Assembly (NCBI GenBank): GCA_035516155.1
Contig: DATJAP010000024.1
Coordinates: 62,001 to 126,000 of the forward strand
Reading direction: 5' to 3'
Length of the DNA stretch: 64,000 nucleotides
Origin: JAJYKN01 sp035516155
GTDB taxonomy: Bacteria > Nitrospirota > UBA9217
Made by a program: the position numbers and the translations under genes. This document shows positions 36,121 through 45,679 of the stretch, in pieces; position 1 is the stretch's first letter, and every line of letters starts with the position of its first letter. Below the pieces are notes generated by a model. That model was given only the letters and a program-made list of their open reading frames with translations, ran no database searches and had not been told where the DNA came from.

Positions 36121-36570
36121 AGCCGCTTTTCTCGAATCCAGATATTAAACCAGGAGAATGCGGATCTTAAGCAGAGTCGGACCAGTCGCTCGTAAAACGG
36201 GTTAATTTTGGCAAGAAATATCTCATTGTTGCTATCCTTACAACCAAGGTTGTTTTCTTTATCCTTTGACGCCTTATATACTGCTTTTCCAATCTTCATT
36301 GGAACTGGCAATTTCTCCTTTCCCTGAGAAGTTATTATTCCGTTCAATAAACTTTAACAGCCAGGAAGCCGCCATGTTTTCTTGTCTCCTTCCTTTCTAT
36401 ATAGTAGACTGGGGTTTGCATATTGGAACTGACCGGACAGGCTGCCTGCTATATCCCGTATTTGATAAGCGGCGCGAACGCAATATTATAGAGATTAAAC
36501 CGGATTTAGGTTAATATATCAAAAAAGAGATATGGTTATGTTTTTGGCGAAAAACGAAAGGTTCAGAAAC
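36121..36570. other. Gap without a supported gene
   Basis: 450 bases. A 76-codon minus-strand frame (36117-36347, starting MNGIITSQGKEKLPVPMK) covers much of it but has no clear ribosome site or family, so it is not called. Confidence 0.4.
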
Positions 36571-37497
36571 ATGAAAGGATCGTTCCTTATAGCACCTGTT
36601 GCATGGTGTATCTTGGTGTTAATGCCGGGAGATATCCATGCGCAATCCGAGTATGTGATAGGGGGAGAACAACCTCCAGTTGCTCAGCCATTAGTCCGGG
36701 AAGGAGATTTAGCAGTCAAGCTTGTTGATGCCCTTAAGCTGGGAACGGCTACCAGCGAGGCTGAAGCAGAGAGCTTGCTTGGGTATGCCGGCATCATGCC
36801 TCGGAACGGGTGGATTGCCGATTACCCGGTTACGCCTGACGTTATCGGAGAGTTAACGCAGTCAATAGGCGTTGCGGCTGAATCCAAAAGCTTAAAAATG
36901 GGGAAAGATGAAGCTTTGCAGGCATTTCAGGATGTGACGGCCGGGGTTGACTTAGCTGTCAGGGGAGGTGCTCCTGGACAAACGCCACAGCAAAGTCCAG
37001 GTACCATCAGCACTCCTGATAATGCCGTGATAAACAACTATTACTATGACCAAGGCCCACCGGCTGTGACCTACTACCCCCCTCCTCCGGATTACGTTTA
37101 TTTGTACACATGGGTCCCCTATCCCTTCTGGGGGTGGGATTTGTGGTTTCCCGGATTCTACATCCTGGCTGATTTCCACAGGGTTGTCCATGTCCATAAT
37201 AGGGTGGAGGTTATATCCAATCATTTCGTTGATTATCGCACAAACAGGGTTGTTCGAATTGATCCTTTGAGGAGATTCAATGGACGGACCTTTGCAGGCA
37301 CAGGCGTACCGCACGATCCAAGGCGTTTCATTTCCTCCGGCGTTCGAGGAGGGAATGAAGCAATATTTAGAGGTTCCCGTGAACGGGCAATGACAGGGGG
37401 ACGGAAAACATATCCGCGGCCTTCCCGAGGAGGCAGGGGAGGCCATCAGCCCTCAGGTGGCAATAGAACACCGTCTGGGGAGAGAAGAGGGCATTAA
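36571..37497 (+). CDS. Exported protein with aromatic/Pro patch and Gly/Arg-rich tail
   Basis: 308 residues from the ATG at 36571; an earlier ATG at 36532 would precede the signal peptide by 13 residues. Signal peptide (FLIAPVAWCILVLMPGDIHA, cleavage near AQS). Residues ~30-140 are helical. A run of Tyr/Pro (NNYYYDQGPPAVTYYPPPPD) leads to the motif WVPYPFWGWDLWFPGFYILA, then a HRVVHVHNRVEV strand and a tail rich in Arg, Gly and Ser. The WVPYPFW patch recurs in a family of unknown function. It belongs to the same envelope group as the DUF3300 gene. Confidence 0.7.
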   Translation: MKGSFLIAPVAWCILVLMPGDIHAQSEYVIGGEQPPVAQPLVREGDLAVKLVDALKLGTATSEAEAESLLGYAGIMPRNGWIADYPVTPDVIGELTQSIGVAAESKSLKMGKDEALQAFQDVTAGVDLAVRGGAPGQTPQQSPGTISTPDNAVINNYYYDQGPPAVTYYPPPPDYVYLYTWVPYPFWGWDLWFPGFYILADFHRVVHVHNRVEVISNHFVDYRTNRVVRIDPLRRFNGRTFAGTGVPHDPRRFISSGVRGGNEAIFRGSRERAMTGGRKTYPRPSRGGRGGHQPSGGNRTPSGERRGH

Positions 37498-37540
37498 CCC
37501 TGTAACTCAGCAAATGTGCAATAAAACAGCGCCGTCGATT

Positions 37541-37681
37541 TCATCGTATTGAGGCAACCAGTTCCGCAGTCTTTTTTCCGATCGCAACTGCAAGTAAGTA
37601 AGTGCTGAGGGGGTCTCCATGAGTAGGGTAATTCCATGGGTGTTCTGTGCAGACTTCAGGTGGATAAACCACTATTCTCTG
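37541..37681 (-). pseudogene. C-terminal fragment of an unidentified protein
   Basis: On the minus strand a 46-codon frame ending at 37541 reads IVVYPPEVCTEHPWNYPTHG then DPLSTYLLAVAIGKKTAELVA. It looks like a genuine protein end but has no start codon and is cut by a stop upstream. I do not recognise the parent. The rest of the gap 37498-37826 holds nothing else. Confidence 0.35.
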
Positions 37682-37826
37682 CGACCTTTAATTACTGATA
37701 TCTGTCCCCAAGTGAGTCCGTCTTTCATTTGGCGGCAGATGAGCAGACTGCCCGGATAGCGAAAGTTTATGCAATGCATTGCGACATGAGAAAAGCCGTA
37801 AAATATCTTGATGGGAGAGTGCACGT

Positions 37827-38216
37827 ATGAAATGGCTAGAAAAGTATGCAAACGACGCTTACGCGCTGTTACGAATCATGGCGGGATTCATGTTCTCGTT
37901 TCACGGCTTCCAGAAAATTCTGGGCGTGCTTTCCGAGTACCACCCGCCACTTGGATCCCAACTCTGGTTTGGCGGGATCATCGAACTCCTGGGAGGGCTT
38001 GCGATACTGCTGGGGTTTAGAACGCGCGCGGCGGCTTTTCTTTGCAGCGGTGAAATGGCCGTAGCTTATTTCCAATTCCACTGGAAGTTTCAAATCGGAA
38101 GTAGGTTTTTTCCGGCAATTAATAAAGGCGAGTTGGCCGTCCTTTACTGTTTTGTTTTTCTCTACATTGCCTGCCGAGGCGGAGTAAAATGGAGCCTTGA
38201 CACCAGGGACCAATAG
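37827..38216 (+). CDS. DoxX-family membrane protein
   Basis: 129 residues, four membrane helices: residues 13-32 with LRIMAGFMFSFHGFQKI, 45-65 with GGIIELLGGLAILLGFRTR, 68-85, and 104-122. The FHGFQK and GxIEL-GGL motifs define the DoxX group. Members associate with oxidative or sulfur metabolism and with quinone-linked membrane functions; the exact role is open. GGGAGAGTGCACGT precedes the ATG. Confidence 0.88.
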   Translation: MKWLEKYANDAYALLRIMAGFMFSFHGFQKILGVLSEYHPPLGSQLWFGGIIELLGGLAILLGFRTRAAAFLCSGEMAVAYFQFHWKFQIGSRFFPAINKGELAVLYCFVFLYIACRGGVKWSLDTRDQ

Positions 38217-38571
38217 CGTCCAAGGTGCTTCAACCGGCACTGCTCATACTGCAGGACAGTGTTCAGTTCATCCCTCCATGATATTACAGAAAGTTATCGA
38301 GGTAGAGCTATTTAGGGGACGCTTTCAAGGGGAAAAGGTATCTTATTACGGGCAACGCGACATACCACGAAGAGTTTTTTCGTTATCTGCCTCTATACCC
38401 GGTTTGGGCGTTCGCCTTTTTTCTTCTTGCTGAGCTATTTGCGTGAAACCTTCCGGCAGGAGAGATACGAAGGTGGCCGGTGATGAGTTATGAGATGGAT
38501 ATCTTGAGAATCCAGGATGTATGTATCAACTGCAGAGAGAAGAGACAAATCAATCGAGAGGCTAGAGTACT
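38217..38571. other. Gap with a short hydrophobic frame end
   Basis: 355 bases. A frame ending at 38446 reads YHEEFFRYLPLYPVWAFAFF and then LLAELFA before its stop. It has no start codon and may be the tail of a lost membrane protein. Confidence 0.4.
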
Positions 38572-39090
38572 ATGAGCGTATTAATTGGGAAAGAAATAGA
38601 GAAAGCTTTAAAAAATAAATTGATCGTGATCGAACCCCTCAAAAGATCACAGATCGGTCCTGGTTCAATTGACCTTACCCTAGGTAACGATTTCAGGATC
38701 TTTAACAAACGATCGAAGATTTACCATATAAAAAATGATTCTTATTTTCAAGATATAACCAAAGATGTTCATATAAAAGATGGTGGCTACATCGTTATAA
38801 AGCCAAGTGAAATGGTTTTGGGAATCACGAAAGAAAAAATTACTCTTGCCGATAATATATCCGGTCGGCTTGAAGGCAGAAGTAGATTTGCACGTTTCGG
38901 ACTAGCTGTTCATGTTACAGCCGGTTTTATGCATCCGGGCATCTCTAATCATCAGGTTTTGGAAATAGTAAATTTAGGACATGCACCATTAGCCTTGTAT
39001 CCCGGTACCAAGATTTGTCAATTTATCTTTGAAAAATGCGACGGCCATGCTAAATATCAAGGTAGATTTGTTGAGCAAGTTAGGCCTTAA
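38572..39090 (+). CDS. dcd: dCTP deaminase
   Basis: 172 residues. It converts dCTP to dUTP (or dUMP in the bifunctional type) for thymidylate synthesis. The family core GRLEGRSRFARFGLAVHVTA and GFMHPGISNHQVLEI contains the catalytic Glu and the Arg/Ser of the active site, and GPGSIDLTLGNDF is the N-terminal trimer motif. Base use is more AT-rich and the sequence Lys/Ile-rich compared with the left housekeeping genes, which may point to a different origin. The ribosome site is weak. Confidence 0.9.
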   Translation: MSVLIGKEIEKALKNKLIVIEPLKRSQIGPGSIDLTLGNDFRIFNKRSKIYHIKNDSYFQDITKDVHIKDGGYIVIKPSEMVLGITKEKITLADNISGRLEGRSRFARFGLAVHVTAGFMHPGISNHQVLEIVNLGHAPLALYPGTKICQFIFEKCDGHAKYQGRFVEQVRP

Positions 39091-39140
39091 ATTCTTCTTG
39101 GATGTATGAAACCCAATAAAAGACAAAGGGAGGCTGTCTT

Positions 39141-39791
39141 GTGAAACTCGCAGGCGGGGTGACCCTGCTCATTGTTATTATAGCCGCCGCTTCGCCGGTT
39201 TATGCAGAAGGGACGTGGACTGCTGAAATTTTCGGCGGATCATCCTATAGTTTCCCGACGCCTTTACGGATCCGCCAGCCAGGCTATGAGGATATCGATA
39301 TCACGGCACGGTACGAGACAAAACCCTTTGAAAGAGATCCCTATTACGCATGGCGCATTGGAAAATGGCAGGATGGCAGTGCTTGGGAATTCGAGCATGT
39401 TCACCAAAAACTTTACCTAACGAATAAACCAGCCGAGGTGCAGCAGTTCCAGATCACCTATGGCTACAGTCTTTTTACGCTCAACCGCGCCTGGAAGTAC
39501 GGAGGATTTATATACCGGTTCGGCGCTGGAGTAGTTGTGACGAGTTCTTTCTCGGTCGTTCGCGGAGAGAAATACGAACAGAGCGGTGGCCTCTTTGATA
39601 CCGGTTATTTTCTAAGCGGCGCTACGATACAGGGTGCAGTGGGCAGGAGAATTTATCTCACAGAGAATCTTTTTCTCGCACTTGAGGGAAAACTTACGGC
39701 CTCATATGCGCGCGTCGATATCGCGAATGGGTATGCACAAGTGCCAAACGCGGCAGTCCACTGGCTTTTCGGACTGGGATATGATTTTTAG
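39141..39791 (+). CDS. Exported outer-membrane barrel-like protein
   Basis: 216 residues from a GTG behind AAGGGAGG. Signal peptide (GVTLLIVIIAAASPVYA). The mature protein has alternating amphipathic strands with many aromatic residues and ends in Phe (GLGYDF), the usual outer-membrane barrel C-terminus. Strand-like segments include WTAEIFGGSSYSF, WEFEHVHQKLYL, QFQITYGYSLF and YLTENLFLALEGKLTASYA. No family name can be assigned. Confidence 0.7.
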   Translation: MKLAGGVTLLIVIIAAASPVYAEGTWTAEIFGGSSYSFPTPLRIRQPGYEDIDITARYETKPFERDPYYAWRIGKWQDGSAWEFEHVHQKLYLTNKPAEVQQFQITYGYSLFTLNRAWKYGGFIYRFGAGVVVTSSFSVVRGEKYEQSGGLFDTGYFLSGATIQGAVGRRIYLTENLFLALEGKLTASYARVDIANGYAQVPNAAVHWLFGLGYDF

Positions 39792-40143
39792 GAGAGGACA
39801 CCTGATGTGACAGGGATAATGAACATGCAAACGCATTCTTTTGCAGGTTTTTCTGATGGCGTAGGTCCTCTCTGTTTGCCCTTGAATTGAAGCGACCATA
39901 GTCTCCCCGACATTTTCCAAAGCACATGACAGAAGTGTCGAATATTGGTTATAGTTTGCAGTGAGCTTTTAGCCTGCGCGTATGCCGATTTTTATGGAGT
40001 AGCAACTTTTACGTAGAAAAGAATAACAGGCTGGAGTATTATTGATTATATAAAGAGTTGGTCCAATTGGTCACTTGTACGCTTTTTAGGCTAATTTGTT
40101 GTTCACATTTCTGCCGCATGGACAATGAACAGAGGGTAACCAT
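39792..40143. other. Gap without a gene
   Basis: 352 bases, AT-rich to the right, containing CCAATTGG near 40064. No gene seen. Confidence 0.5.
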
Positions 40144-40326
40144 ATGAAGCAAAATAATACAACAAGAAAATCCCATTGCAGCATCTGTGGCAAGAGGCTG
40201 AGCGAGAAGACAGCCTCCAGTACAATTCATTGGAAACCCGGCTATGTTGACGACACGGGGATCATTTGCGATTCCTGCTATACCGCCAAGACAAGCAGCA
40301 AAGGCCAGGGGAGCGACCGTTCATAA
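40144..40326 (+). CDS. Small zinc-ribbon-like protein
   Basis: 60 residues. Two Cys pairs, CSICGKR near residue 12 and CDSCYT near 42, are spaced as in a treble-clef or zinc-ribbon fold. GAGGGTAACCAT precedes the ATG. The tail is Ser/Lys-rich. Function unknown. Confidence 0.55.
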   Translation: MKQNNTTRKSHCSICGKRLSEKTASSTIHWKPGYVDDTGIICDSCYTAKTSSKGQGSDRS

Positions 40327-40604
40327 TATAATAACCATGCGTGCACCCCTATACATCCTAACGCTCGCTGCGGCATAGATGTTTTAAGTGAATATCAGAG
40401 GATTTTTAGCTGACCGCGAGTGCACACCAGGAGGTGTTCCTCGTGCGGGTCAGGATCGCTCAGCAATGGAAATACAGTGCACAAGCCTTCCTGTGCTACT
40501 CTTTTGACAGTTTCGCCGATGATTCCCACATAGTTATTTGAGCACAGCGATATACTCTTTTGTGCCCAGACATCTAATCAAGGCTGGTCAGAAAGGGATA
40601 CCGC

Positions 40605-41258
40605 GTGAATATCATCGCACTAAACGGAAGCCCGAGGAAAAAGGGGAACACGGCGATGTTGCTTGAAAAGGCCCTTGGAGGCGCTGCATCACGGGGAGCG
40701 AAGACCGAGTTAGTTCATTTGTACGATCTCGACTATAAAGGATGCCCCAGCTGCTTTGCCTGCAAAACGAGAGGCGGCAAAAGTTATGGCGCATGCCCGG
40801 TGAACGATAGTTTATCGCCGATCCTGAAAAGGATCCGCGATGTTGATGCTCTTATCCTGGGATCGCCGATCTATTTCGGAACCGTCTCTGGGGAGATGAA
40901 ATCATTCACGGAGCGGTTGCTTTTTTCTGTTTTGACGTATACCGATCCGCCCACCTCGCTTTTCCCGAGAAAGATCCGGACGGGGTTCATTTACACGATG
41001 AATGCGACTGAGGAGCAGCTGAATAGCTATGGCATCGGCCAACATGTCGCTTTAAACGAGAGTTACCGAAAGAGAATATTCGGAGCCTCGGAGTCGCTCC
41101 TGAGCTTTGACACATACCAGTTTGACGATTATACAAAAGTGATTGCCGACCGGTTCGATCCCGAGAAAAAAGCAAGAAGACGCAAAGAGATTTTTCCGAA
41201 GGATTGCGAGCGGGCTTTTGAAATGGGTGCCAGATTCGCCAAAACAGCAAGTGAATGA
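40605..41258 (+). CDS. NADPH-dependent FMN reductase / flavodoxin-fold protein
   Basis: 217 residues from a GTG. ALNGSPRKKGNTAMLLEKAL is the FMN phosphate loop. CPSCFACKTRGGKSYGACPV holds a Cys group (CxxCxxC...C) found in iron-sulfur flavoprotein-like members, and LGSPIYFGTVSGEMKSFTER is the flavin ring site. It probably transfers electrons between pyridine nucleotide, FMN and small acceptors. It overlaps the next gene by ATGA. Confidence 0.88.
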   Translation: MNIIALNGSPRKKGNTAMLLEKALGGAASRGAKTELVHLYDLDYKGCPSCFACKTRGGKSYGACPVNDSLSPILKRIRDVDALILGSPIYFGTVSGEMKSFTERLLFSVLTYTDPPTSLFPRKIRTGFIYTMNATEEQLNSYGIGQHVALNESYRKRIFGASESLLSFDTYQFDDYTKVIADRFDPEKKARRRKEIFPKDCERAFEMGARFAKTASE

Positions 41259-41803
41259 TGCACCATATGGTCTTTTCATACTATAATAAACTCTCAATCA
41301 CCCAAAAACGAATCTACCGTAAGAGCGATGAGATCCACGCCGTCCCGTTGCCTGAGGGAGAAACGTTGCTCCCGCTTATCGCCCGTCTGGCTTCTGCGCT
41401 AGAGCTTGAAGACCGAGAACTGACCGAAGAGATCTGCCGAACGTTGGCAGCGAGCATGGCAGGACGCCTCGGCGTTCCGCCGCTCCGCGTAAAAGTGCTC
41501 GCGGTGAGGCCGTCTGCCACATGGGGTGAACTGCATGGATTGTATGAACTGGCCGAAGGCAAGGCTTCTGCGGTCATTACGCTATGGATGCGCACGGCCA
41601 AGCATCGTCGCGTTGTAGCATTTCGCGCGTTTTTCCGCACGCTTCTTCACGAATTCTGCCACCATCTGGATTATCATTTGTACCGTCTACCTGACTCATT
41701 GCACACCGAGGGCTTTTACAAGCGTGAATCCAGCCTCTTCCATCAATTGATGCCGATGAAAGAACAAGCTAGTGCGGGTGTTGCGGTCAAGATACCTTCC
41801 TGA
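41255..41803 (+). CDS. Zincin-like metallopeptidase family protein
   Basis: 182 residues, translationally coupled (ATGA) to the flavoprotein gene. The active-site helix is TLLHEFCHHLDYHLY (HExxH) at about residues 130-143, and a further His in HTEGFYKRESSLFHQL could be the third zinc ligand. The N-terminal half is helical with no signal peptide, so it should be cytoplasmic. Related short HEFCHHLD proteins are of unknown substrate. Confidence 0.72.
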   Translation: MMHHMVFSYYNKLSITQKRIYRKSDEIHAVPLPEGETLLPLIARLASALELEDRELTEEICRTLAASMAGRLGVPPLRVKVLAVRPSATWGELHGLYELAEGKASAVITLWMRTAKHRRVVAFRAFFRTLLHEFCHHLDYHLYRLPDSLHTEGFYKRESSLFHQLMPMKEQASAGVAVKIPS

Positions 41804-42134
41804 ACCATACAGTTGTTTCATTATTCGTTAGCTTGCATATTTCATCCTCTTCTGTACTTGAAAAACCTGGTGTTGCTGATCGGGAATGATAAAATTAACA
41901 AACATGCAATGTTAACCGTCTTGAGTAGGTAGACTTCATACCCACAAATACAGCAGGAGGGCCAATGCGATCAATAATTGCCTGCAACCTGCCTGCAGAT
42001 ACACCCCAAGAACTGGGTACCTGTTATGAGTAAACGACCTTTGCGATACTTGGAAATAGCGCAGTATATGCAGTGTATATGGATATCAGAGACACTTGCC
42101 TTTCAGCAGACGGCACGGAAGGTAGGGATCAATC
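41804..42134. other. Gap without a gene
   Basis: 331 bases, no frame with support. Confidence 0.5.
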
Positions 42135-42899
42135 ATGCATACTCTCGATCTTAGGCAGACGCATGATAATACGTCAATACGAACATTCGTGAAATATCCA
42201 TCTCTTCTTGTTATGCTTTTTGTCTCGCTTTTCTCATGTATGGATCACCCCCCGCGAAATAACGCATTAGTCACGGAAAAGATCATTGAAGCATACGGAG
42301 GCAGGGAACGACTGGCAAAGGTCGTATCGGTGGCGGCCGAGGGATGGATAACAGCGCTGATACGACGAGACGAAGGTATATACAAGCGGACGTTCCGTAG
42401 GGACGGCAAGCTGTCTGTTGAGATCATCTATACCCGCTTGACAGAAAAAAGGATTCTAATCGGAAGCAGAGGCTTTCGGGGCACGGGGAGTCAGGTCGAA
42501 GAGGTATCTGGCCCCCGTTATCTCGCCATGGTATATCAGTATAACGAATTAAACCTGCCATACGGATTGCTTGATAATAGCTTTACGGTGAACGAGTTGC
42601 AGAGGTAGGTACTGAACGACGCCGATGTTCGCGTGCTCCAGTGCACTGACCGTGCGGGCAACGAGATGCAAGTTTTCGTGAACGCGGAGAACTCCCGGAT
42701 CGTCAAAACCCTTGCTACTTTTTACATGGGGAACCAGACAACGAGTCTGAGCGCCGAGTTCAGCGATTTCAGAATGGTCGATGGGATTCTTTTTCCCTTC
42801 AGGATCGTCAATTACGCGGGCGGGAGCAAAATCAGCGAAACTATTATTACCCGATATGTGGTCAATCCTCCTCCTGATGATTCACTCTTTACTCCCTGA
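42135..42899 (+). pseudogene. LolA-like lipoprotein gene interrupted by one in-frame amber codon
   Basis: A single reading frame runs from 42135 to 42899 with one TAG at 42606-42608. Before it: a leader with lipobox SLLVMLFVSLFSC (Cys near residue 35), then EKIIEAYGGRERLAKV and a series of strands. After it the frame continues without a shift: DADVRVLQCTDRAGNEMQ, VNAENSRIVK and FPFRIVNYAGGSKISETII. This is the layout of periplasmic lipid-carrier-like (LolA/LppX) proteins of about 255 residues. One base change would restore it. The start may be the GTG at 42189, which gives a more standard signal peptide. Confidence 0.75.
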
Positions 42900-43080
42900 C
42901 TGCGAATCATACACGGTGTTGCATCCAAACAATTCGCATGTCATGTTCTCCGCACAAGACCTTTTTTTCTCTGGCTGTTGCCCTCTCCGCATCATTGAAA
43001 AACAATTCAATATTGTCTCATCATGTTCCCCGGTTAACACAAAAGCCACCGCAGTCATGGGGGCTTTCATCATAATCGGA

Positions 43081-43692
43081 TCAGATCTCTAATTTTGGGA
43101 AACCAAGTCCACTACTATTTAGCGTTGAAACTTTCTTTGTGGCATCAGAATCGTAATTCTTCTTATAAAACATGATCCCGATAATTACGTTTAGAGAGTT
43201 GGATCTCTTGAGAAATGGAATCGGGGGTTTTTCTCTTCTTATCCCCATACTCCGCATCTCTTTTATGATATCGCTGTTCCACCGATCATAGGACAGCCCC
43301 TTCTTCAGGGCATCGAGCGCTTCTTTTCGTTTGCCCGCTCCTGCATACGCCCTGCCGAGATTATAATAGAGCGCTGGATAGACCACTTCTTCATCGAAGG
43401 CCCCTTTGGTCTGGAGCTTCTTGAGCGCCTTCAGACAGGTCTCAATACCCATACGGTATTTCTTTTCCACGAGTACTAGGAGGCAACCGTAATAGGAAAG
43501 AAGGACCGGATCATTCGGGAAATGAATTATTGATTGTTGCAATAATGCGAACGCTTCCTTTTGCTTGCCGACGCGTAACTGATACTTTGCCTGACGAAAA
43601 TAATCAGCTGGTTTCAAGCCAGTAAAACTGGCATGATAAAATTCCTCATTGTGTTCAGCATGCACAATGTCGGGATGTTCCTTTACAAGCAT
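43081..43692 (-). CDS. TPR-repeat protein
   Basis: 203 residues with an AGGAGGGAGTAG site before the ATG. Three or four tetratricopeptide units are visible, for example YFRQAKYQLRVGKQKEAFAL and YYNLGRAYAGAGKRKEALDA with KKGLSYDR. There is no signal peptide, so it should be a cytoplasmic protein-protein scaffold. The last 45 residues are outside the repeats and of unknown role. Confidence 0.8.
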   Translation of the reverse strand: MLVKEHPDIVHAEHNEEFYHASFTGLKPADYFRQAKYQLRVGKQKEAFALLQQSIIHFPNDPVLLSYYGCLLVLVEKKYRMGIETCLKALKKLQTKGAFDEEVVYPALYYNLGRAYAGAGKRKEALDALKKGLSYDRWNSDIIKEMRSMGIRREKPPIPFLKRSNSLNVIIGIMFYKKNYDSDATKKVSTLNSSGLGFPKLEI

Positions 43693-44630
43693 CTACTCCC
43701 TCCTGGATAAAATATAAAACCTTGCGTTATTCTCAACAAATAAGCAGCTCGCTTTAATTCCCTCAGCATATCTTTATATAGTATATCACTTTATGGAGAT
43801 GCAAAAAAAATGCCCTATGAAAAAACAGTCAATTCCTTGGAAATACAATAAGTTGCTGATGCGGCAACGAACAAATTGGTCATTTTGACCAGTTCATCTT
43901 GAACATGTGGTTTAATTTATGTGAATATATTAAGAACTTAAATTTAACTGTCTGAAGAAAACCAACATTCTTCGGATCGGTTGATACGCTCATAGCTGAT
44001 CAAATTAGATCCCTTGACCGAGCTCAGAAGAGCCTAGAACTAACTTCCACGTTGTAACTGCACTCACTCACTGTCTCCCCCACCGCCAGATCATTTACGT
44101 CCGGGCAATCGATCCAAGGGATGCCTGCAGCGAACTGCTGATTTTCATTACCACTGATTCAATCGGGATATTCGAATGTCCTAGCTACTGCACGAGCGAT
44201 CACCAGGATTGGGCCATATCCGGGATGGAGTGAAGGATCCTGAGTAATAACTATCCAACGCATCTTACTGTTACTGATAAAATTTTCATTCTTCGGAACA
44301 TAAAAAGTTTCAAGCTGCGGACGCCAGCATCGACATATAAAATACTCAATTGACACCCGTTGACATGGCCACGCAGCAAGTATATATTCGTCTTAAACAG
44401 AGAGCGGCACCGTATGTTCATAGCTAAACAAGCTAGCATCGCAAGTCCGAAGATATCGGACCTACTCAATAAATGAGTTCCAATTGGTATATAATATAAA
44501 CTCGTTTCCCAATGCTGTATATATAGGAGAGAAAAGGTATCAGCAAAAAAAGAATGAGAAAGGCCCGGCTGTCCGTGAGAGGACTTGCCCGGACAGCTTC
44601 ACAGACAGGGTTTTGCTTTTCTAGCATGCT
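43693..44630. other. Long gap with palindromes and a hairpin
   Basis: 938 bases. Features seen are a perfect TGGTCA/TGACCA hairpin near 43878, CCAATTGG just before TATAATATAA near 44481-44500 (promoter-like), and the strong GC hairpin at 44568-44597. Short minus-strand frames at 44159-44469 have no support. Confidence 0.5.
44568..44597 (+). terminator. GC hairpin before the Cys-rich small gene
   Basis: GCTGTCCG pairs with CGGACAGC around a 14-base loop; a TTTTGCTTTT run follows 13 bases later. Could terminate a short upstream RNA or act as a leader structure for the gene starting at 44631. Confidence 0.4.
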
Positions 44631-44801
44631 ATGAAGGATGACGAAGAAGAAAGAGTCTGTAATAAATGTAAATATTTTTACATACAGGAGACAAAGACTT
44701 TTTCAAAGGATGCAGGGCAATGGGCTTCAAGTCAAAGGACATTCCCTCAATCGGCGTTAATCAGTGTTCGGGGATGCCGCGACTACGATCTGAATCAGTA
44801 A
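44631..44801 (+). pseudogene. Small Cys-rich CxxCKYF protein gene with two frameshifts
   Basis: The ATG frame begins MKDDEEERVCNKCKYFYIQE and ends GCRDYDLNQ with a TAA at 44799. The middle only makes sense in another frame: DFFKGCRAMGFKSKDIPSIG then VNQCSGMP. Joined together these give the known small-protein pattern CxxCKYF...GC.A.GFKSK..PS..V..SG..C. One shift near 44695 and an opposite shift near 44780 restore the end of the original frame. It is either a decayed gene or a place with base errors. It precedes the flavin reductase gene by 79 bases. Confidence 0.6.
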
Positions 44802-44880
44802 AGTCAGTCTTCTGTTTTACGAACTGACATCTTCTTTCTGGGGAGGAAGGTCATCGCCATTCTATTATAGGGAGGTAGCT

Positions 44881-45447
44881 ATGAAAAAGTCGCTTGGTGC
44901 CAAAACACTCGCTCAGCCAGTGCCTGTGTGGGTTGTCGGTAGTTATGATTCACAGGGCAAACCGAACATCATGATTATTGCATGGGGCGGAATCTGCTGC
45001 TCGCAACCTCCCTGCATGACTATTTCCGTGCGCAAGGCAACATATACGTACGGGTGCATCATGGAGCGCAAAGCGTACACCATTAGCATCCCTTCAGCTG
45101 CCCTTGTGAAGGAAGTGGACTATGCCGGCACGACTTCGGGAAGAAATGTTGATAAATTTGCGATGACGAAGCTGACCCCTGTGCGCAGTGAACTCGTTGA
45201 CGCTCCGTACATAAAAGAATTTCCTATTGTGATCGAATGTAAGGTGCTCCACACGTTAGAGATCGGGCTCCACACGCAATTCATTGGCGAAATCATGGAC
45301 ATCAAAGTCGAAGAGTCAATGCTTGGCGAAAATGGACTGGCAGACATCCGGAAGGTCAAGCCGCTTATTTTTGAACCTGGGGAGGGCGCTTATTACGGTA
45401 TTGGCGAACGTATTGGCAAAGCTTTTTCGATTGGTAAAAAATCTTAA
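44881..45447 (+). CDS. Flavin reductase-like domain protein
   Basis: 188 residues. It belongs to the FMN-binding split-barrel (DIM6/NTAB) group: PVPVWVVGSYDSQGKPNIMI, ISVRKATYTYGCI, YTISIPSAALVKEVDYAGTTSG and a HTQFIGEIMDIK strand. Such proteins bind FMN and reduce it with NAD(P)H or act in anaerobic electron transfer. AGGGAGGTAGCT precedes the ATG. No oxygenase partner is nearby. Confidence 0.9.
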   Translation: MKKSLGAKTLAQPVPVWVVGSYDSQGKPNIMIIAWGGICCSQPPCMTISVRKATYTYGCIMERKAYTISIPSAALVKEVDYAGTTSGRNVDKFAMTKLTPVRSELVDAPYIKEFPIVIECKVLHTLEIGLHTQFIGEIMDIKVEESMLGENGLADIRKVKPLIFEPGEGAYYGIGERIGKAFSIGKKS

Positions 45448-45679
45448 GTATCTGGTCGATGCTTACAGCACGTGGTAATGAGAATAAATCGCAAAAAATC
45501 GGATATGAATAATATTGCCAATCCATCTTAATGACGACGGCATAGCCTGAGATCAGAAGTATAGTGTCAAGACGGAAGGCGCATGACAAGGCATGTTCAT
45601 TGCTGCACCAGATAGCATCGTATTCGCAAGGTTATCCAGGGGTTCTGCTCAATAAATGGTTCTACGAAGAGAGCTGATA

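Noticed and set aside
36117..36347. 76-codon minus-strand frame after the hemerythrin gene
   Set aside because: No ribosome site or domain; kept only as a note in the gap description.
38306..38446. Hydrophobic frame end YLPLYPVWAFAFFLLAELFA
   Set aside because: No start codon and too short to identify; may be the tail of a lost membrane protein.
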